From positions 1,054,001-1,118,000 of the forward strand of contig JACJYO010000001.1 in the NCBI GenBank assembly GCA_020636075.1: a stretch of 64,000 nucleotides of DNA, given 5' to 3'. Positions 48,145 through 57,431 of the stretch are shown here, piece by piece. The translations under genes were made by a program, and so were the position numbers. The number at the start of each line of letters is the position of its first letter. The first letter of the stretch is position 1. The DNA comes from Lewinellaceae bacterium. Its GTDB lineage: Bacteria; Bacteroidota; Bacteroidia; Chitinophagales; Saprospiraceae. The notes under the pieces are model-generated. The model was given only the letters and a program-made list of their open reading frames with translations. It was not told the DNA's origin and did no database searches.

Positions 48145-50301
48145 ATGAAATATACCAATAACCTGCCCGCGCTGCTGACCCTCTGTTTCCAGCTGATCAG
48201 CGTCCTGCCGTCCTCTGCGCAATGGACGGAAATCCCCGTGCCCTACGGCTTTTACATTTACAACGACCTTGCTGTCCATCACGACAAGGTGTACATGTCG
48301 ACCTACTCCCAAAACCAGATAATTTGTGCCAGCACCGCCGACAAGCTGCACTGGTCGCTTGAAGCTAACCTTCAGGTCGATATAAGCAATGGCTTATCCA
48401 ACATAGTCTCCGACGGTGAACGGCTTTACTTGTTTGCCTGGAACCAGGCCACCCCCCAAGCAGCCTGCCTTTTCAGTGAGGACGATGCGCAAACCTGGAC
48501 ACCGGTACCACTCCCCGAAAACGTGCCGATCAAACTCTTTGTCCCGCTGGGCGATATGCTGCTCTGCGCATCCGGATCAGTTATTTACCGTAGTCAGGAT
48601 AGCGGTATTTCCTGGGACACTGTATTACAAACGGTAGGTACTATAAACAGTATTAAACGCCTGCACGATCAGGTGTTGCTGGTCACTACGACGGAACAAT
48701 TGTACCGGTCGGAAAATGGCGGCGCTCTTTGGTCGGGGCTTCCAACTCCATATGATGCCACCGGCAACGATTACCCGCGGCTGAATATATACCCTACGCA
48801 CCTGGGAACATTTATTGAATACCGGACGGACTCGCTTTCCACCTTTTATCGCTCGTTCGACGACGGCGACTCCTGGCTTGCCCTACCCATGCCCACGCGT
48901 TACCCGGAATATTCTCAAGTATGGGATTTGGAAGCGATCGGCGACCAGCTTTTTGGCATCTTCAACAGTGGCATCGCCGTATCGGAGGATAATGGGCTTT
49001 CCTGGGAATTCAGGTTGTCGCCGCCAGGAACACTGCGTTTGGCGTCCAAAGGCGACAGTTTGTTTGCCGGCGGTTCCAGCGGTTTCTTTAAAAGCTATGA
49101 CTTGGCCGCTACCTGGTTTACAGGCAATCTGGGTTGGGAGCAAATTGGATTGAGCTATTCGCCGTTCTATTCACCACAGTTGATCACGTTTCACAAAGAC
49201 AAGTTGTTTTTATCCACATCGGATGGACTTTTTTCCACGGAAAATGAGGGCTTGGAATGGCAGCTGCATTTCAACGACAATGGGTTGTTTTCGCAAATGT
49301 TTACCACCGGCGATACGATACTGTTCACCGGCCATGGCGGCTTACGCTCTTTTGACGACGGCCTCTCCTGGGAATACCTTATACCGGATAGTTTTAGTAC
49401 CAACCCGCTCGCTGGAAGCCGGATATTTGCGCAGGCTGGCAATTATTTGTTTGCAACGTCCTGGTTCGATCAGTATTTATTCCGTTCACCGAACTGGGGA
49501 GAAACCTGGCAACCACTTTCCACCTCGTTCTTTTTTATTGATTACATAGCCGCTACAGGAAACAAACTTTTTTTAGGAACATACGATGGTGTTTGGCAAA
49601 CGACCAACTACGGCAACACTTTCAGCCAGACCAATACCGGCTTAGGGAACAATCCGTATATCGATGGTCTTTGGAGTACTGGAAATGATCTGTTTACCGA
49701 GTCAAATGATCAATTGTACCGCTTGTCCGGCACACAATGGAAGCCTGCAAGCAGCGGCTTATACGACGAGTTCGGGAATCTCCCTTATATTTTGAACATT
49801 ATCGGTTCGGGCAATCTGAAAGTACTTACGGGTTTTAGTTCTTCCAGCACAGCGCCTTATATATTTATTTCCCAAAACAATGGGCAAAGTTGGGAAGGGA
49901 ATTTAGCGGAAACCCTGCCTGCATCCTATGAACTTCTGACAACCCTAAAGAATAACTCCATTTACGCAACGGGTGTGGAAAAGAGCAGTTCGGATCTGTA
50001 TATCTGGAAACGCGAATTAACAGTACATACCGGCATGCCGAACCTGCAAAAACCGGCATTCAAACTGACCCCTAACCCAACCCGGGGAGACAGTTGGCTG
50101 CATCTCGAACACTTGCCAGAAAGCCGAACGTGCCAGGTAGCGTTGTACGACGCTTTGGGTAGGCTTCAGTGGGAAAGTGGCACCTTTTCCGGTACGCAGT
50201 TGCAGCTGCCTGTAAGCGGTTTCACGCCGGGCGTTTATACTGTGGTACTCAAAACTGCCCAGGGCATTGTTGGGCAAAAACGGTTAGTCGTGCAGGAGTG
50301 A
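48145..50301 (+). CDS. Secreted BNR-repeat protein with T9SS sorting domain
   Basis: A 718-residue exported protein. The ATG at 48145 gives a signal peptide (YTNNLPALLTLCFQLISVLPSSAQ); an earlier ATG at 48097 would bury it. The body is a string of BNR/sortilin-like propeller strands with Asp-boxes (SEDDAQTWTP, SQDSGISWDT, SENGGALWSG, SEDNGLSWEF). The end is a T9SS sorting domain (FKLTPNPTRGDSWLHL; FTPGVYTVVL). It probably works at the surface, perhaps in adhesion or glycan binding. It shares a 136-base divergent promoter region with the 1351-residue gene. Confidence 0.87.
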   Translation: MKYTNNLPALLTLCFQLISVLPSSAQWTEIPVPYGFYIYNDLAVHHDKVYMSTYSQNQIICASTADKLHWSLEANLQVDISNGLSNIVSDGERLYLFAWNQATPQAACLFSEDDAQTWTPVPLPENVPIKLFVPLGDMLLCASGSVIYRSQDSGISWDTVLQTVGTINSIKRLHDQVLLVTTTEQLYRSENGGALWSGLPTPYDATGNDYPRLNIYPTHLGTFIEYRTDSLSTFYRSFDDGDSWLALPMPTRYPEYSQVWDLEAIGDQLFGIFNSGIAVSEDNGLSWEFRLSPPGTLRLASKGDSLFAGGSSGFFKSYDLAATWFTGNLGWEQIGLSYSPFYSPQLITFHKDKLFLSTSDGLFSTENEGLEWQLHFNDNGLFSQMFTTGDTILFTGHGGLRSFDDGLSWEYLIPDSFSTNPLAGSRIFAQAGNYLFATSWFDQYLFRSPNWGETWQPLSTSFFFIDYIAATGNKLFLGTYDGVWQTTNYGNTFSQTNTGLGNNPYIDGLWSTGNDLFTESNDQLYRLSGTQWKPASSGLYDEFGNLPYILNIIGSGNLKVLTGFSSSSTAPYIFISQNNGQSWEGNLAETLPASYELLTTLKNNSIYATGVEKSSSDLYIWKRELTVHTGMPNLQKPAFKLTPNPTRGDSWLHLEHLPESRTCQVALYDALGRLQWESGTFSGTQLQLPVSGFTPGVYTVVLKTAQGIVGQKRLVVQE

Positions 50302-50312
50302 GCCATGTACGG

Positions 50313-52364
50313 TTACTTCTTGCGCACCATCGTCAATATCGTAGCGATCGCCACGGTTTCTCCCGTTTCGTCGTACACATCTACCAGCCACTTGACGATG
50401 CCGCGCGGGATGGCGGCGACGCCTTCTTTCTCCGGATCGTGTTCCTGCTCAATTTTTTCCTTCACCGTCAGTTTCACGCCGATGGTCATGCCTGGGTAAA
50501 CCGGTTTGGTGAAGCGGCACTCGTCGAGGCCGTAGTTGAGCAGGACAGGGCCTTTTTTGGCGTCGACAAAGAGTCCGGCGGCTTTCGACAGCACGAAGTA
50601 GCCATGCGCTACCCTACCCGTGAACGGCGTGTCGGCAAGTGCCGTGGCGTCCATATGGGCGTAAAAATTGTCACCGCTGACGTTGGCGAAGTTGTGGATA
50701 TCCGATTCGCTGACCGTGTGTTTGGCCGTGATCAGGGTTTCACCGACAAACAAGTCATCGAAGTGTTTTTTGAACGGGTGTACCGGGATTTCGGTTTGTT
50801 TGGCGCCGGGTTGGAACTGGTTCGTCACATTGGTAATGTCGGTCGGGTGGCCCTGGATAGCCGTACGCTGCATGTAGTGAAACACGCCACGCATGCCGCC
50901 CATTTCCTCACCGCCGCCGGCGTGACCCGGACCACCGTGCACGAGCAGGGGCATGGGCGAGCCATGGCCGGTGCTTTCCTTGGCGGAGTCACGGTTGAGC
51001 ATGAGGATACGGCCGTGCCAGACGGCGGCGTTGAGCACGTATTCGCGCTGGATCGTGCGGTCGTAGGTGCAGATGGTGCTGACGAGCGAGCCTTTTCCCA
51101 GTTGTGAAATTTCGATGGCTTCTTCCAGGTTTTTATACGGCATGAGCGTGCTCACCGGGCCGAAGCATTCTGTTTCATGGCTGAGCGTCTGCTGCAAGGG
51201 ATTTTCGTTGCGCAGCAAAATTGGCGGCAAAAAGGCGCCTTTTTCACGGTTGGCGCCTACCACCTCAAATTGCTCGGGGTCGCCGGCAACCACCGGGCTT
51301 TGTTTTGCCAGAATGGCCAGTTTTTCGCGTACGCGGTCCAACTGCGTCCGGTTGATCAGCGCGCCCATGCGCACGCCTTCGACGGAAGGATCGCCCACCG
51401 CCGTTTTTTTCAGTGCAACAGCGAGTGCAGCCTGCACCTCATCGAGGAGTTTTTCCGGTACGATGATGCGGCGGACAGCGGTGCATTTCTGACCGGCCTT
51501 GGTCACCATTTCACGACGCACTTCTTTGATAAACAAGTCAAACTCCGGCGTGCCGGGCACCGCGTCTTCGCCGAGAATGGCGGCGTTGAGCGAATCGGCT
51601 TCCATGGTAAACGGCACGGAATGTTCGATCAGCGCGGGGTGGGCGCGCAGTTTTTTCCCGGTAGCGGCGCTGCCTGTGAAGGTCACCACATCCTGGGACT
51701 GCACGGAGTCGAGTATGCCGCGCCCCTGCCCGACGAGCAATTGAAGGGCGCCCTCCGGCAAAATACCCGACGCAACAATATCGCGCACCATCACCTCGGT
51801 CAGGTAGGAAGTTTGTTCGCTGGCTTTGACCACCGCCGGAACCCCGGCGAGCAGGTTGACCGCGATTTTTTCCAACATACCCCAGATCGGGAAATTGAAG
51901 GCGTTGATGTGCACCGCCACACCCCGCTTTGGCACCAGAATGTGATGCCCGGTAAAAGTATTTTCTTTGGAAAGGCGCACCGTTTCGCCCTCCACATGGA
52001 AGGGCTCGTCGGGAAAGCGGCGGCGCAAGCTGCTGTAGGCAAACAAGTTGCCGATGCCGCCTTCGATATCTACCCAGGAATCGCCGCGGGTAGCACCAGT
52101 CCAGTGGCTGACGGCGTAGTATTTTTCCTTGCGTTCCAGCAGGTAAAATGCCAGCGCTTTGAGCATACGGCCGCGCTCCGGGAACGTCATTTTGCGCAGG
52201 GGCGGGCTGCCGGTTTTGCGGCCGTATTCAAGTATTTTGGCAAAATCGAGGCCGGCATCGGAAGCCGTTGAAATGATTTCACCGGTGTAGGCGTTGAATT
52301 GAGGTGTGCCCTCGCCGTCGCCGGCAATCCATTTCCCAAGAATATAGTTTTGTATTTTTTGCAT
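50313..52364 (-). CDS. paaZ: PaaZ-like aldehyde dehydrogenase/enoyl-CoA hydratase fusion
   Basis: A 683-residue two-domain enzyme. Residues about 1-520 are an aldehyde dehydrogenase with catalytic Glu in TMEADSLN and Cys in GQKCTAVR; residues about 535-683 are a MaoC-type hydratase with SGDNFYAHMD holding the Asp/His pair. This is the PaaZ layout, which opens the oxepin-CoA ring of the phenylacetate pathway and oxidises the aldehyde. The start MQKIQNYILGKW at 52364 fits the family. No other paa genes are here, so the substrate is uncertain. A minus-strand TACTTTTG (52413-52420) is the likely -7 box. Confidence 0.88.
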   Translation of the reverse strand: MQKIQNYILGKWIAGDGEGTPQFNAYTGEIISTASDAGLDFAKILEYGRKTGSPPLRKMTFPERGRMLKALAFYLLERKEKYYAVSHWTGATRGDSWVDIEGGIGNLFAYSSLRRRFPDEPFHVEGETVRLSKENTFTGHHILVPKRGVAVHINAFNFPIWGMLEKIAVNLLAGVPAVVKASEQTSYLTEVMVRDIVASGILPEGALQLLVGQGRGILDSVQSQDVVTFTGSAATGKKLRAHPALIEHSVPFTMEADSLNAAILGEDAVPGTPEFDLFIKEVRREMVTKAGQKCTAVRRIIVPEKLLDEVQAALAVALKKTAVGDPSVEGVRMGALINRTQLDRVREKLAILAKQSPVVAGDPEQFEVVGANREKGAFLPPILLRNENPLQQTLSHETECFGPVSTLMPYKNLEEAIEISQLGKGSLVSTICTYDRTIQREYVLNAAVWHGRILMLNRDSAKESTGHGSPMPLLVHGGPGHAGGGEEMGGMRGVFHYMQRTAIQGHPTDITNVTNQFQPGAKQTEIPVHPFKKHFDDLFVGETLITAKHTVSESDIHNFANVSGDNFYAHMDATALADTPFTGRVAHGYFVLSKAAGLFVDAKKGPVLLNYGLDECRFTKPVYPGMTIGVKLTVKEKIEQEHDPEKEGVAAIPRGIVKWLVDVYDETGETVAIATILTMVRKK

Positions 52365-52746
52365 GTTAATTTTTGGGTTTCTGGTTGGAAGGTTACTTGT
52401 TAGAAGGTTGCGCAAAAGTATAGATTTCGGGCGGAGAGCCGGGTTTTATTGAAGTCAAGTTGTGGGGTTTTATTGAAGTCAAAAGTCAAAATGTAAACGT
52501 TCAACGTCAAAAGGAAGATTCGCGGAATGGCAACCACGGCGCGTTTCTTCAACGGTGCTTTAGATTGCCAGGTTGCTTTTCGTCCAATCGCCCGGGGTAA
52601 AATATGTGGGATGTTGTAGGGGCGACCCGGTAAATATTGATTTTGAAAGTAGTTTTATACCTAACCCCGCGACCAAGTTTCAAAAAAAACAAACACCCAT
52701 GCAGCAATTTGAACCAATCCGGCACCATCCTTAAAAACGCCATCCA
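52365..52746. other. Divergent intergenic region with repeats
   Basis: A 382-base interval between the paaZ-like and sigma-factor genes. It holds the paaZ -7 box TACTTTTG (52413-52420, minus), a leader string GGTTGGAAGGTTACTTGTTAG-like (52381-52409) related to the cdsA/pnuC repeat, and two 18-base direct repeats at 52441-52458 and 52465-52482. I see no gene, tRNA or clear promoter for the sigma factor. Confidence 0.6.
52441..52482. repeat. Two 18-bp direct repeats, 24-bp period
   Basis: GGGTTTTATTGAAGTCAA occurs at 52441-52458 and again, identically, at 52465-52482. It lies upstream of the paaZ-like promoter and could be a regulator site or a slippage product. Confidence 0.8.
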
Positions 52747-53292
52747 ATGCACCATCCTCCATTGAAACAATTAATCAAAGCCTGCAAACGCGGCGACAGT
52801 CGGGCGCAACAACAATTATTTGAAGCGCACCAAACGCGCTTGTTCGGCATTTGCCTGCGGTATGCCCGCGACCGCCCCGAAGCGCAGGATATGCTGCAGG
52901 AAGCCTTTCTGGCTATTTTCCGCGACCTCAACCAATTCACCGGGTCAGGAAGTTTTGAAGGCTGGACGCACCGGGTGACCGTCCGCAGCGCACTGCAATG
53001 CCTGCGCCGGAAAAACCCCTTGCGCTTTGCGGAAGACTTCTCCGAATTGCCTGCTGAAAACTGGCATGTACGCCCCGATGCTGAAATGAACAGCGCGGCG
53101 ATTCTGCAAATGGTCCAGCAATTGCCGGATGGATACCGGACAGTATTTAACCTGCACTGCGTGGAAGGGTACTCGTATACTGAAATTTCAATGGAATTGG
53201 GCGTCACCGAAAGCGCCGTGCGTTCGCAGTATGCCCGGGCTTGTAAGCAATTGCGCGTTTTGCTCGAAAAATTTTTAATTACTACCGTCTAG
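52747..53292 (+). CDS. ECF-type RNA polymerase sigma factor
   Basis: A 181-residue sigma-70 family protein lacking regions 1 and 3, as in extracytoplasmic-function sigma factors. Region 2 runs through FGICLRYARDRPEAQDMLQEAFLAIF and FEGWTHRVTVRSALQ; region 4 is LPDGYRTVFNLHCVEGYSYTEISMELGVTESAVRSQYARA. It probably directs envelope-related genes. The next gene, 47 bases downstream, encodes a single-pass membrane protein that may act as its controller, although that protein lacks a recognised anti-sigma domain. Confidence 0.92.
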   Translation: MHHPPLKQLIKACKRGDSRAQQQLFEAHQTRLFGICLRYARDRPEAQDMLQEAFLAIFRDLNQFTGSGSFEGWTHRVTVRSALQCLRRKNPLRFAEDFSELPAENWHVRPDAEMNSAAILQMVQQLPDGYRTVFNLHCVEGYSYTEISMELGVTESAVRSQYARACKQLRVLLEKFLITTV

Positions 53293-53339
53293 AAACTCAC
53301 CCCACAGGGATTTATCACGCACTATGAACACTTTTTACA

Positions 53340-55397
53340 ATGAAAGATAAAGCATCCGATAAAAACAACCTGGAGCACTTGCTCCGGAACAAACTGGAGA
53401 GCATCCGGGAACAACCCGACTCCGGCACCTGGGAGAAAATCGCCACCCAACAAGCCCCAAAAAACACCTGGCTAAAAATCCGGCACTATGGCCTGTACGC
53501 ACTGCCTGTAGTCCTGCTTTTGCTTGCCGGATTTGGTTGGTGGCAGTTTAATCATTCTCCTGAGCAACCAACACAGGTACCTGACAAAATTGCGCCTGTA
53601 CCGACACAACCATCGGAGCCGCCGGTACCGGTGGCTACACTCGATCAACCGGCCCCGGAGCCGGCGTCAAACCAATCATCGTACTCCGTTCCAGCCAGCG
53701 TCCAGCGGCTCAACACCGTACCGGCATCCACCGTACGATTTGAGGCTAAATCCGGACTGGACTATGAAAGTCCGATCACCGGCACCCGGGTCCATATTCC
53801 GGCCAACGTCCTGGTTAACAGCAAAGGGCAACCCGCACAGGGAACTGCCGAACTGATGATCCGGGAGTACCGCGACATTGCCGACTTTTTGGCCTCCGGC
53901 ATTCCCATGCACTATGCCGACGGGCGGGGCGATTTTTTCTTCAACTCCGGTGGCATGTTTGAAGTTCGGGTCAGCCAATTGGGCGAAATGCTCAGCGTGG
54001 CTCCGGGCATGAGCTTCGACGTCGAGTTCACGGCAACCGGCGCCCTGGAAAATGCCAGCCTGTACTATTTTGATGAACAAACCGGCGCCTGGCGCTACCA
54101 GCCCGATCCGGCGTTCGACAGTCCCCGGCTTTCCAGCGCACGCATGCCCAACGGCCCACCTGTAGTTGCCGAGGCGGTTGCCGTTCGGAACAATCGCCAG
54201 AATAATGACCAACCCTGCTTGCCGCTTATGCCGGAGCTACCCGTCACTGCTGATCCCGGTGTTTGGGTAAGTGCAGGTGTTCGGACAGGTCATGATCTGG
54301 CTACGCAAAAAATGAAGATGCCGGCGTGGTTTCGGCAAAATCCGAACCTGACCAGCGAAGCGCTGTTGAACGGTACGGAGCGTGGCATGGTGCGCATTGT
54401 GCGGAATCAGGACCTGGGCGAACTGTTTTTTCCGGAGGACATGAACAACTTTTTCACCGAATTAAAAGCATTCAAAGACTGCTATTTTATCCGGAGTACC
54501 GACTCCGTCAGCAGCACCCTGGGCCCGGCGCAGATACCGGATATTTACTGGGATCGTGTTACTGTGCGGCAGGAACTGGGCAACGAAGTGTGGATTTCCC
54601 TGTACAGCGACACTGAAGGTCTGGTGCAATTTTATGCCAACCTAACCGCCAGCATTGGGAACAAGCAATTCGAAGCCGATAAAGTAATGGCCGAATACCG
54701 GCGCCTGCGCGATCAACGGTTGAAAGACTTTGAGGCTACAGTCAACAGCCTGCACCAGTTTTTGGCTACGGCAGCAATGTTCCAAACAGAGCCTGAATGG
54801 TGTATGTCGTACCCGGAATGGATCGCCTATTTCGACGCCCAACTCCCCATGATGGCCAAACGCTATGCAGCACTGGTGCAAACCGGGCTGGATCGCGATC
54901 AGGTGCTGGCGCAGAATGCCTGGAACAAGTGGCGCACACGAGCACGGAATATGTACCTGGACAGGGCGGAAGCCGCACAAAAATTTGCCAGGAACCCGGC
55001 AGGCGGTAAAGTCGAAGCCATGCGATACGCCTTAAAAGTCAGTCAGTTCGGCACTTACAACTGCGACCAGATATTTCGTTTGGGTGGCACGCCGGATTAT
55101 ATCTATGCGACCTACCAAACTGAAACCGGTGATCGGGTGTATGCTACTTCGGTTAGCGTATTGGAAAAAAATTCCCGGCTGTTTTTCACGCTGCCGGCAG
55201 CCGATAAGATGCTGCGCGTGCCGGGCCGCGCGCTCGATGTGGTTATCACCGATAAAGAAGGCCGGCAGTACCACCTACCCGGTGATGTATATGCCCGGCT
55301 GGATTTAAAAAGCCGGCAGGTCAACAATTTTGTGGTAAAAGATATTACCGAAAAAACCCGCTCCCCACGCGATTGGGCTAACTACCTGGACATGTAG
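53340..55397 (+). CDS. Single-pass membrane protein partner of ECF sigma factor
   Basis: A 685-residue protein: a short cytoplasmic segment (1-42), a membrane helix (about 48-69, YALPVVLLLLAGFGWW), a Pro-rich linker and a large periplasmic part. The periplasmic part includes a ZU5-like or beta-rich segment common in Bacteroidota (TGTRVHIPANVLVNSKGQPA; MHYADGRGDFFFNSGGMFEV). The first 42 residues contain LRNKLESIREQPDSGTWEKI, resembling cytoplasmic tails seen after ECF sigma genes. It is likely co-transcribed with the sigma factor and may signal envelope state to it. No full family name can be given. Confidence 0.7.
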   Translation: MKDKASDKNNLEHLLRNKLESIREQPDSGTWEKIATQQAPKNTWLKIRHYGLYALPVVLLLLAGFGWWQFNHSPEQPTQVPDKIAPVPTQPSEPPVPVATLDQPAPEPASNQSSYSVPASVQRLNTVPASTVRFEAKSGLDYESPITGTRVHIPANVLVNSKGQPAQGTAELMIREYRDIADFLASGIPMHYADGRGDFFFNSGGMFEVRVSQLGEMLSVAPGMSFDVEFTATGALENASLYYFDEQTGAWRYQPDPAFDSPRLSSARMPNGPPVVAEAVAVRNNRQNNDQPCLPLMPELPVTADPGVWVSAGVRTGHDLATQKMKMPAWFRQNPNLTSEALLNGTERGMVRIVRNQDLGELFFPEDMNNFFTELKAFKDCYFIRSTDSVSSTLGPAQIPDIYWDRVTVRQELGNEVWISLYSDTEGLVQFYANLTASIGNKQFEADKVMAEYRRLRDQRLKDFEATVNSLHQFLATAAMFQTEPEWCMSYPEWIAYFDAQLPMMAKRYAALVQTGLDRDQVLAQNAWNKWRTRARNMYLDRAEAAQKFARNPAGGKVEAMRYALKVSQFGTYNCDQIFRLGGTPDYIYATYQTETGDRVYATSVSVLEKNSRLFFTLPAADKMLRVPGRALDVVITDKEGRQYHLPGDVYARLDLKSRQVNNFVVKDITEKTRSPRDWANYLDM

Positions 55398-55432
55398 AGT
55401 TCAGCACGCAACCTTCGTATTGGCTCCAAAAA

Positions 55433-55461
55433 AAGAGGCTGTCGACGCGCGACAGCCTCTT
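55433..55461. terminator. Bidirectional rho-independent terminator
   Basis: A perfect 12-bp stem (55433-55444 with 55450-55461) and a 5-base loop, with an A-run before it (55428-55434) and a T-run after it (55465-55469). It serves both converging transcripts, the membrane protein and hemD. Confidence 0.92.
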
Positions 55462-55485
55462 CCGTTTTTATGGAGTAAAAATATC

Positions 55486-56277
55486 CTACTTCGATGCGTT
55501 GGAAATTTTCAGATAATTCTCAAGTGCTACAGCGATAGACGGCGCTTCCGGGGTTCCGGCCTGAATGTTCACCGTCATACCGCTGTCGGTAACAGCTTTG
55601 TGCGCCGCTTTTCCGAATACGCAAATCCGGCGGTCTTCCTGCTTAAAATCCGGGAATTGCTCAAACATCGAATTGATCTCCAGCGCGGAAAAGAACGCGA
55701 TGATATCGTATTTGATGGCTTTCAGGTCGCTCAAGTCCGTATTGACCGTACGGTACATCACCGCTTCCTGGATCGGAATTTTCAGGTCGGTGAAAAACTT
55801 GGTAACATCCGGGTTGCCGGGATAACTGCAAGGCAGGAAGAATTTTTCTTCTTTGTTCCGGAGGACGTACGATTTGAGGTCGAAAATGGAGCGTGTGCCG
55901 TTGAATACTTTCCGTTTGCGGTAAACGATAAATTTCTGGAGGTAGTTGGCAACGGCCTCCGAAGAACAGAAGTATTTGGTGTCGTCCGACATTTTGATCC
56001 GCAGTTCACCGCAGAGGCGGAAAAAGTGATCGATTGAAGTCCGGCTGGTAAAAACAATAGCCGTAAAGTCATTTGGATAAACCCTGTTTTTGCGGTATTC
56101 CTTTTCCGTCAGGCCTTCCACCGAAACAAAGGGAACAAAGTCTATGCGCACATTGAAACGCTTTTCCAACTCATCGTACGCAGCACGTTGAGTCGGATTC
56201 GGGTTGGGTTGTGAGATGAGGATGTTCTGAACCTTGTTATAGGTTTCTTCCTGAACAGGTGCAATAGTTGCAGACAT
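55486..56277 (-). CDS. hemD: Uroporphyrinogen-III synthase
   Basis: A 263-residue enzyme that closes hydroxymethylbilane to uroporphyrinogen III in haem synthesis. The two-domain, poorly conserved fold is recognised from segments NILISQPNPNPT, FTAIVFTSRTSIDHFF, KYFCSSEAVANYL and IAFFSALEINSMFEQFP. Its sequence is the divergent type usual in Bacteroidota, and its partner DUF4271 gene lies just upstream on the same strand, a common pairing in the phylum. It ends at a strong two-way terminator. Confidence 0.85.
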   Translation of the reverse strand: MSATIAPVQEETYNKVQNILISQPNPNPTQRAAYDELEKRFNVRIDFVPFVSVEGLTEKEYRKNRVYPNDFTAIVFTSRTSIDHFFRLCGELRIKMSDDTKYFCSSEAVANYLQKFIVYRKRKVFNGTRSIFDLKSYVLRNKEEKFFLPCSYPGNPDVTKFFTDLKIPIQEAVMYRTVNTDLSDLKAIKYDIIAFFSALEINSMFEQFPDFKQEDRRICVFGKAAHKAVTDSGMTVNIQAGTPEAPSIAVALENYLKISNASK

Positions 56278-56385
56278 TCGGGAGCTGTGTTTTTTTGAAA
56301 AAATTTGTTTGGAATCCGATTACCAGCAAATGAAAATCAGCGTGTGACCGTTGTGATTTTTCGAACTAACTTTCCGTAAGAATGA

Positions 56386-57312
56386 TCATTTGGAAGCCAG
56401 TATGGCTAGTTTGACCAAAATAATTACAGGAGCAATTTCGACGGTGCAAAGGTACAACAAAAAGTGGAAAAGGTTTCTGCTCAAAAATTTCTGCCCGATT
56501 GAAATAGCTCTTACCGTACGGTACAAGTAAAAAATAGTAGCCAGAGATAAGGTCCAGTACACCATAAAATCAGCGTACCCCCGGGCAAAAGCCACTAAAA
56601 AATTGAATGGGACCAAAAAGAGTCCCAGCACGCAGTTGAAAATAATGATCAGGAAATTGTAACGACGCACTGATTTCCCTACCGGGTACAGCCACTGCAA
56701 TACACCCAACAGCAGGTGTTTGGATGAAAACAGCACACAAGAGAGCAACATGCAAATCAGCAAAAAGCCCAGGTTATTGAACGCAGCCTGATTAAAATAC
56801 CGGGCGATCAAAAAGATAAACGCCCCTGCATTGAGCAAAAAACTGATATAAAGCAAGTAATAAGGCGTGCTCCCGGTAAACCCGGATGCTTCCTTTTGAG
56901 CGATAGAAAGCGCGTTATCACTCAAAAAGCCCCGCCAGGCTTTCACTACGATACTGCGTTTTGAAGCAATGGCAAAGGACAAAAAGCCCAACAACGCAAG
57001 CAACACCCAAAACAGAAAACTATCGGATAAGGCATCGCCCTTGGGCAATACTGCCAAGGGCTGAAAGGCCAGTTCAATACTTTCACTCATGCCGCGCGCT
57101 ACCCCCGGCGTGCGGTGCGGTACTACGTTGAATGGGTTGGAACTAGAGTCGGACAAATCAGCCACCGGCGCAAATACCGCTGCGGCAGCGGCGCGCATGC
57201 GTTCAGGCAACCGGTGGGTTATATTGAACGGATTGGACGACAATTGCTGCCCGGCCAGCATGGCTGATGCCAGGAGAAAAAACCCTATGCCTGCAAACCG
57301 TAAATTGCGCAT
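56386..57312 (-). CDS. DUF4271 integral membrane protein
   Basis: A 308-residue protein with a signal-like N-terminal helix (RFAGIGFFLLASAMLAGQQ), a soluble stretch to about residue 95 that twice repeats SSNPFN-type strings (SNPFNITHR, SNPFNVVPHR), and then about six membrane helices. This is the DUF4271 family, usually found beside hemD in Bacteroidota and of unknown function. A perfect minus-strand TACCTTTG lies only 4 bases before the ATG, so the messenger is probably leaderless or nearly so. Confidence 0.86.
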   Translation of the reverse strand: MRNLRFAGIGFFLLASAMLAGQQLSSNPFNITHRLPERMRAAAAAVFAPVADLSDSSSNPFNVVPHRTPGVARGMSESIELAFQPLAVLPKGDALSDSFLFWVLLALLGFLSFAIASKRSIVVKAWRGFLSDNALSIAQKEASGFTGSTPYYLLYISFLLNAGAFIFLIARYFNQAAFNNLGFLLICMLLSCVLFSSKHLLLGVLQWLYPVGKSVRRYNFLIIIFNCVLGLFLVPFNFLVAFARGYADFMVYWTLSLATIFYLYRTVRAISIGQKFLSRNLFHFLLYLCTVEIAPVIILVKLAILASK

Positions 57313-57315
57313 GCG

Positions 57316-57372
57316 GCAAAGGTAAAGAAATGCTTGGCATACCCCATGCCGGATTTCTTTTCCTACCTTTGC
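57316..57372. promoter_or_regulatory. Symmetric divergent promoter region of DUF4271 and purA
   Basis: GCAAAGGTA (57316-57324) and TACCTTTGC (57364-57372) are exact reverse complements: back-to-back TACCTTTG -7 boxes for the two divergent genes. Nested inverted words AAAGAAAT/ATTTCTTT and GGCAT/ATGCC lie between them. The -33 zones of the two promoters must overlap in the middle. Confidence 0.75.
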
Positions 57373-57431
57373 CCGGTCCGTATTTTACAGACCGATCAAC
57401 TAAACCACACACGGCATTACCGATTTACACC

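Noticed and set aside
51177..52271. 364-codon open frame antisense to the PaaZ-like gene
   Set aside because: Opposite a well-defined enzyme; His/Gly/Phe-rich shadow composition.
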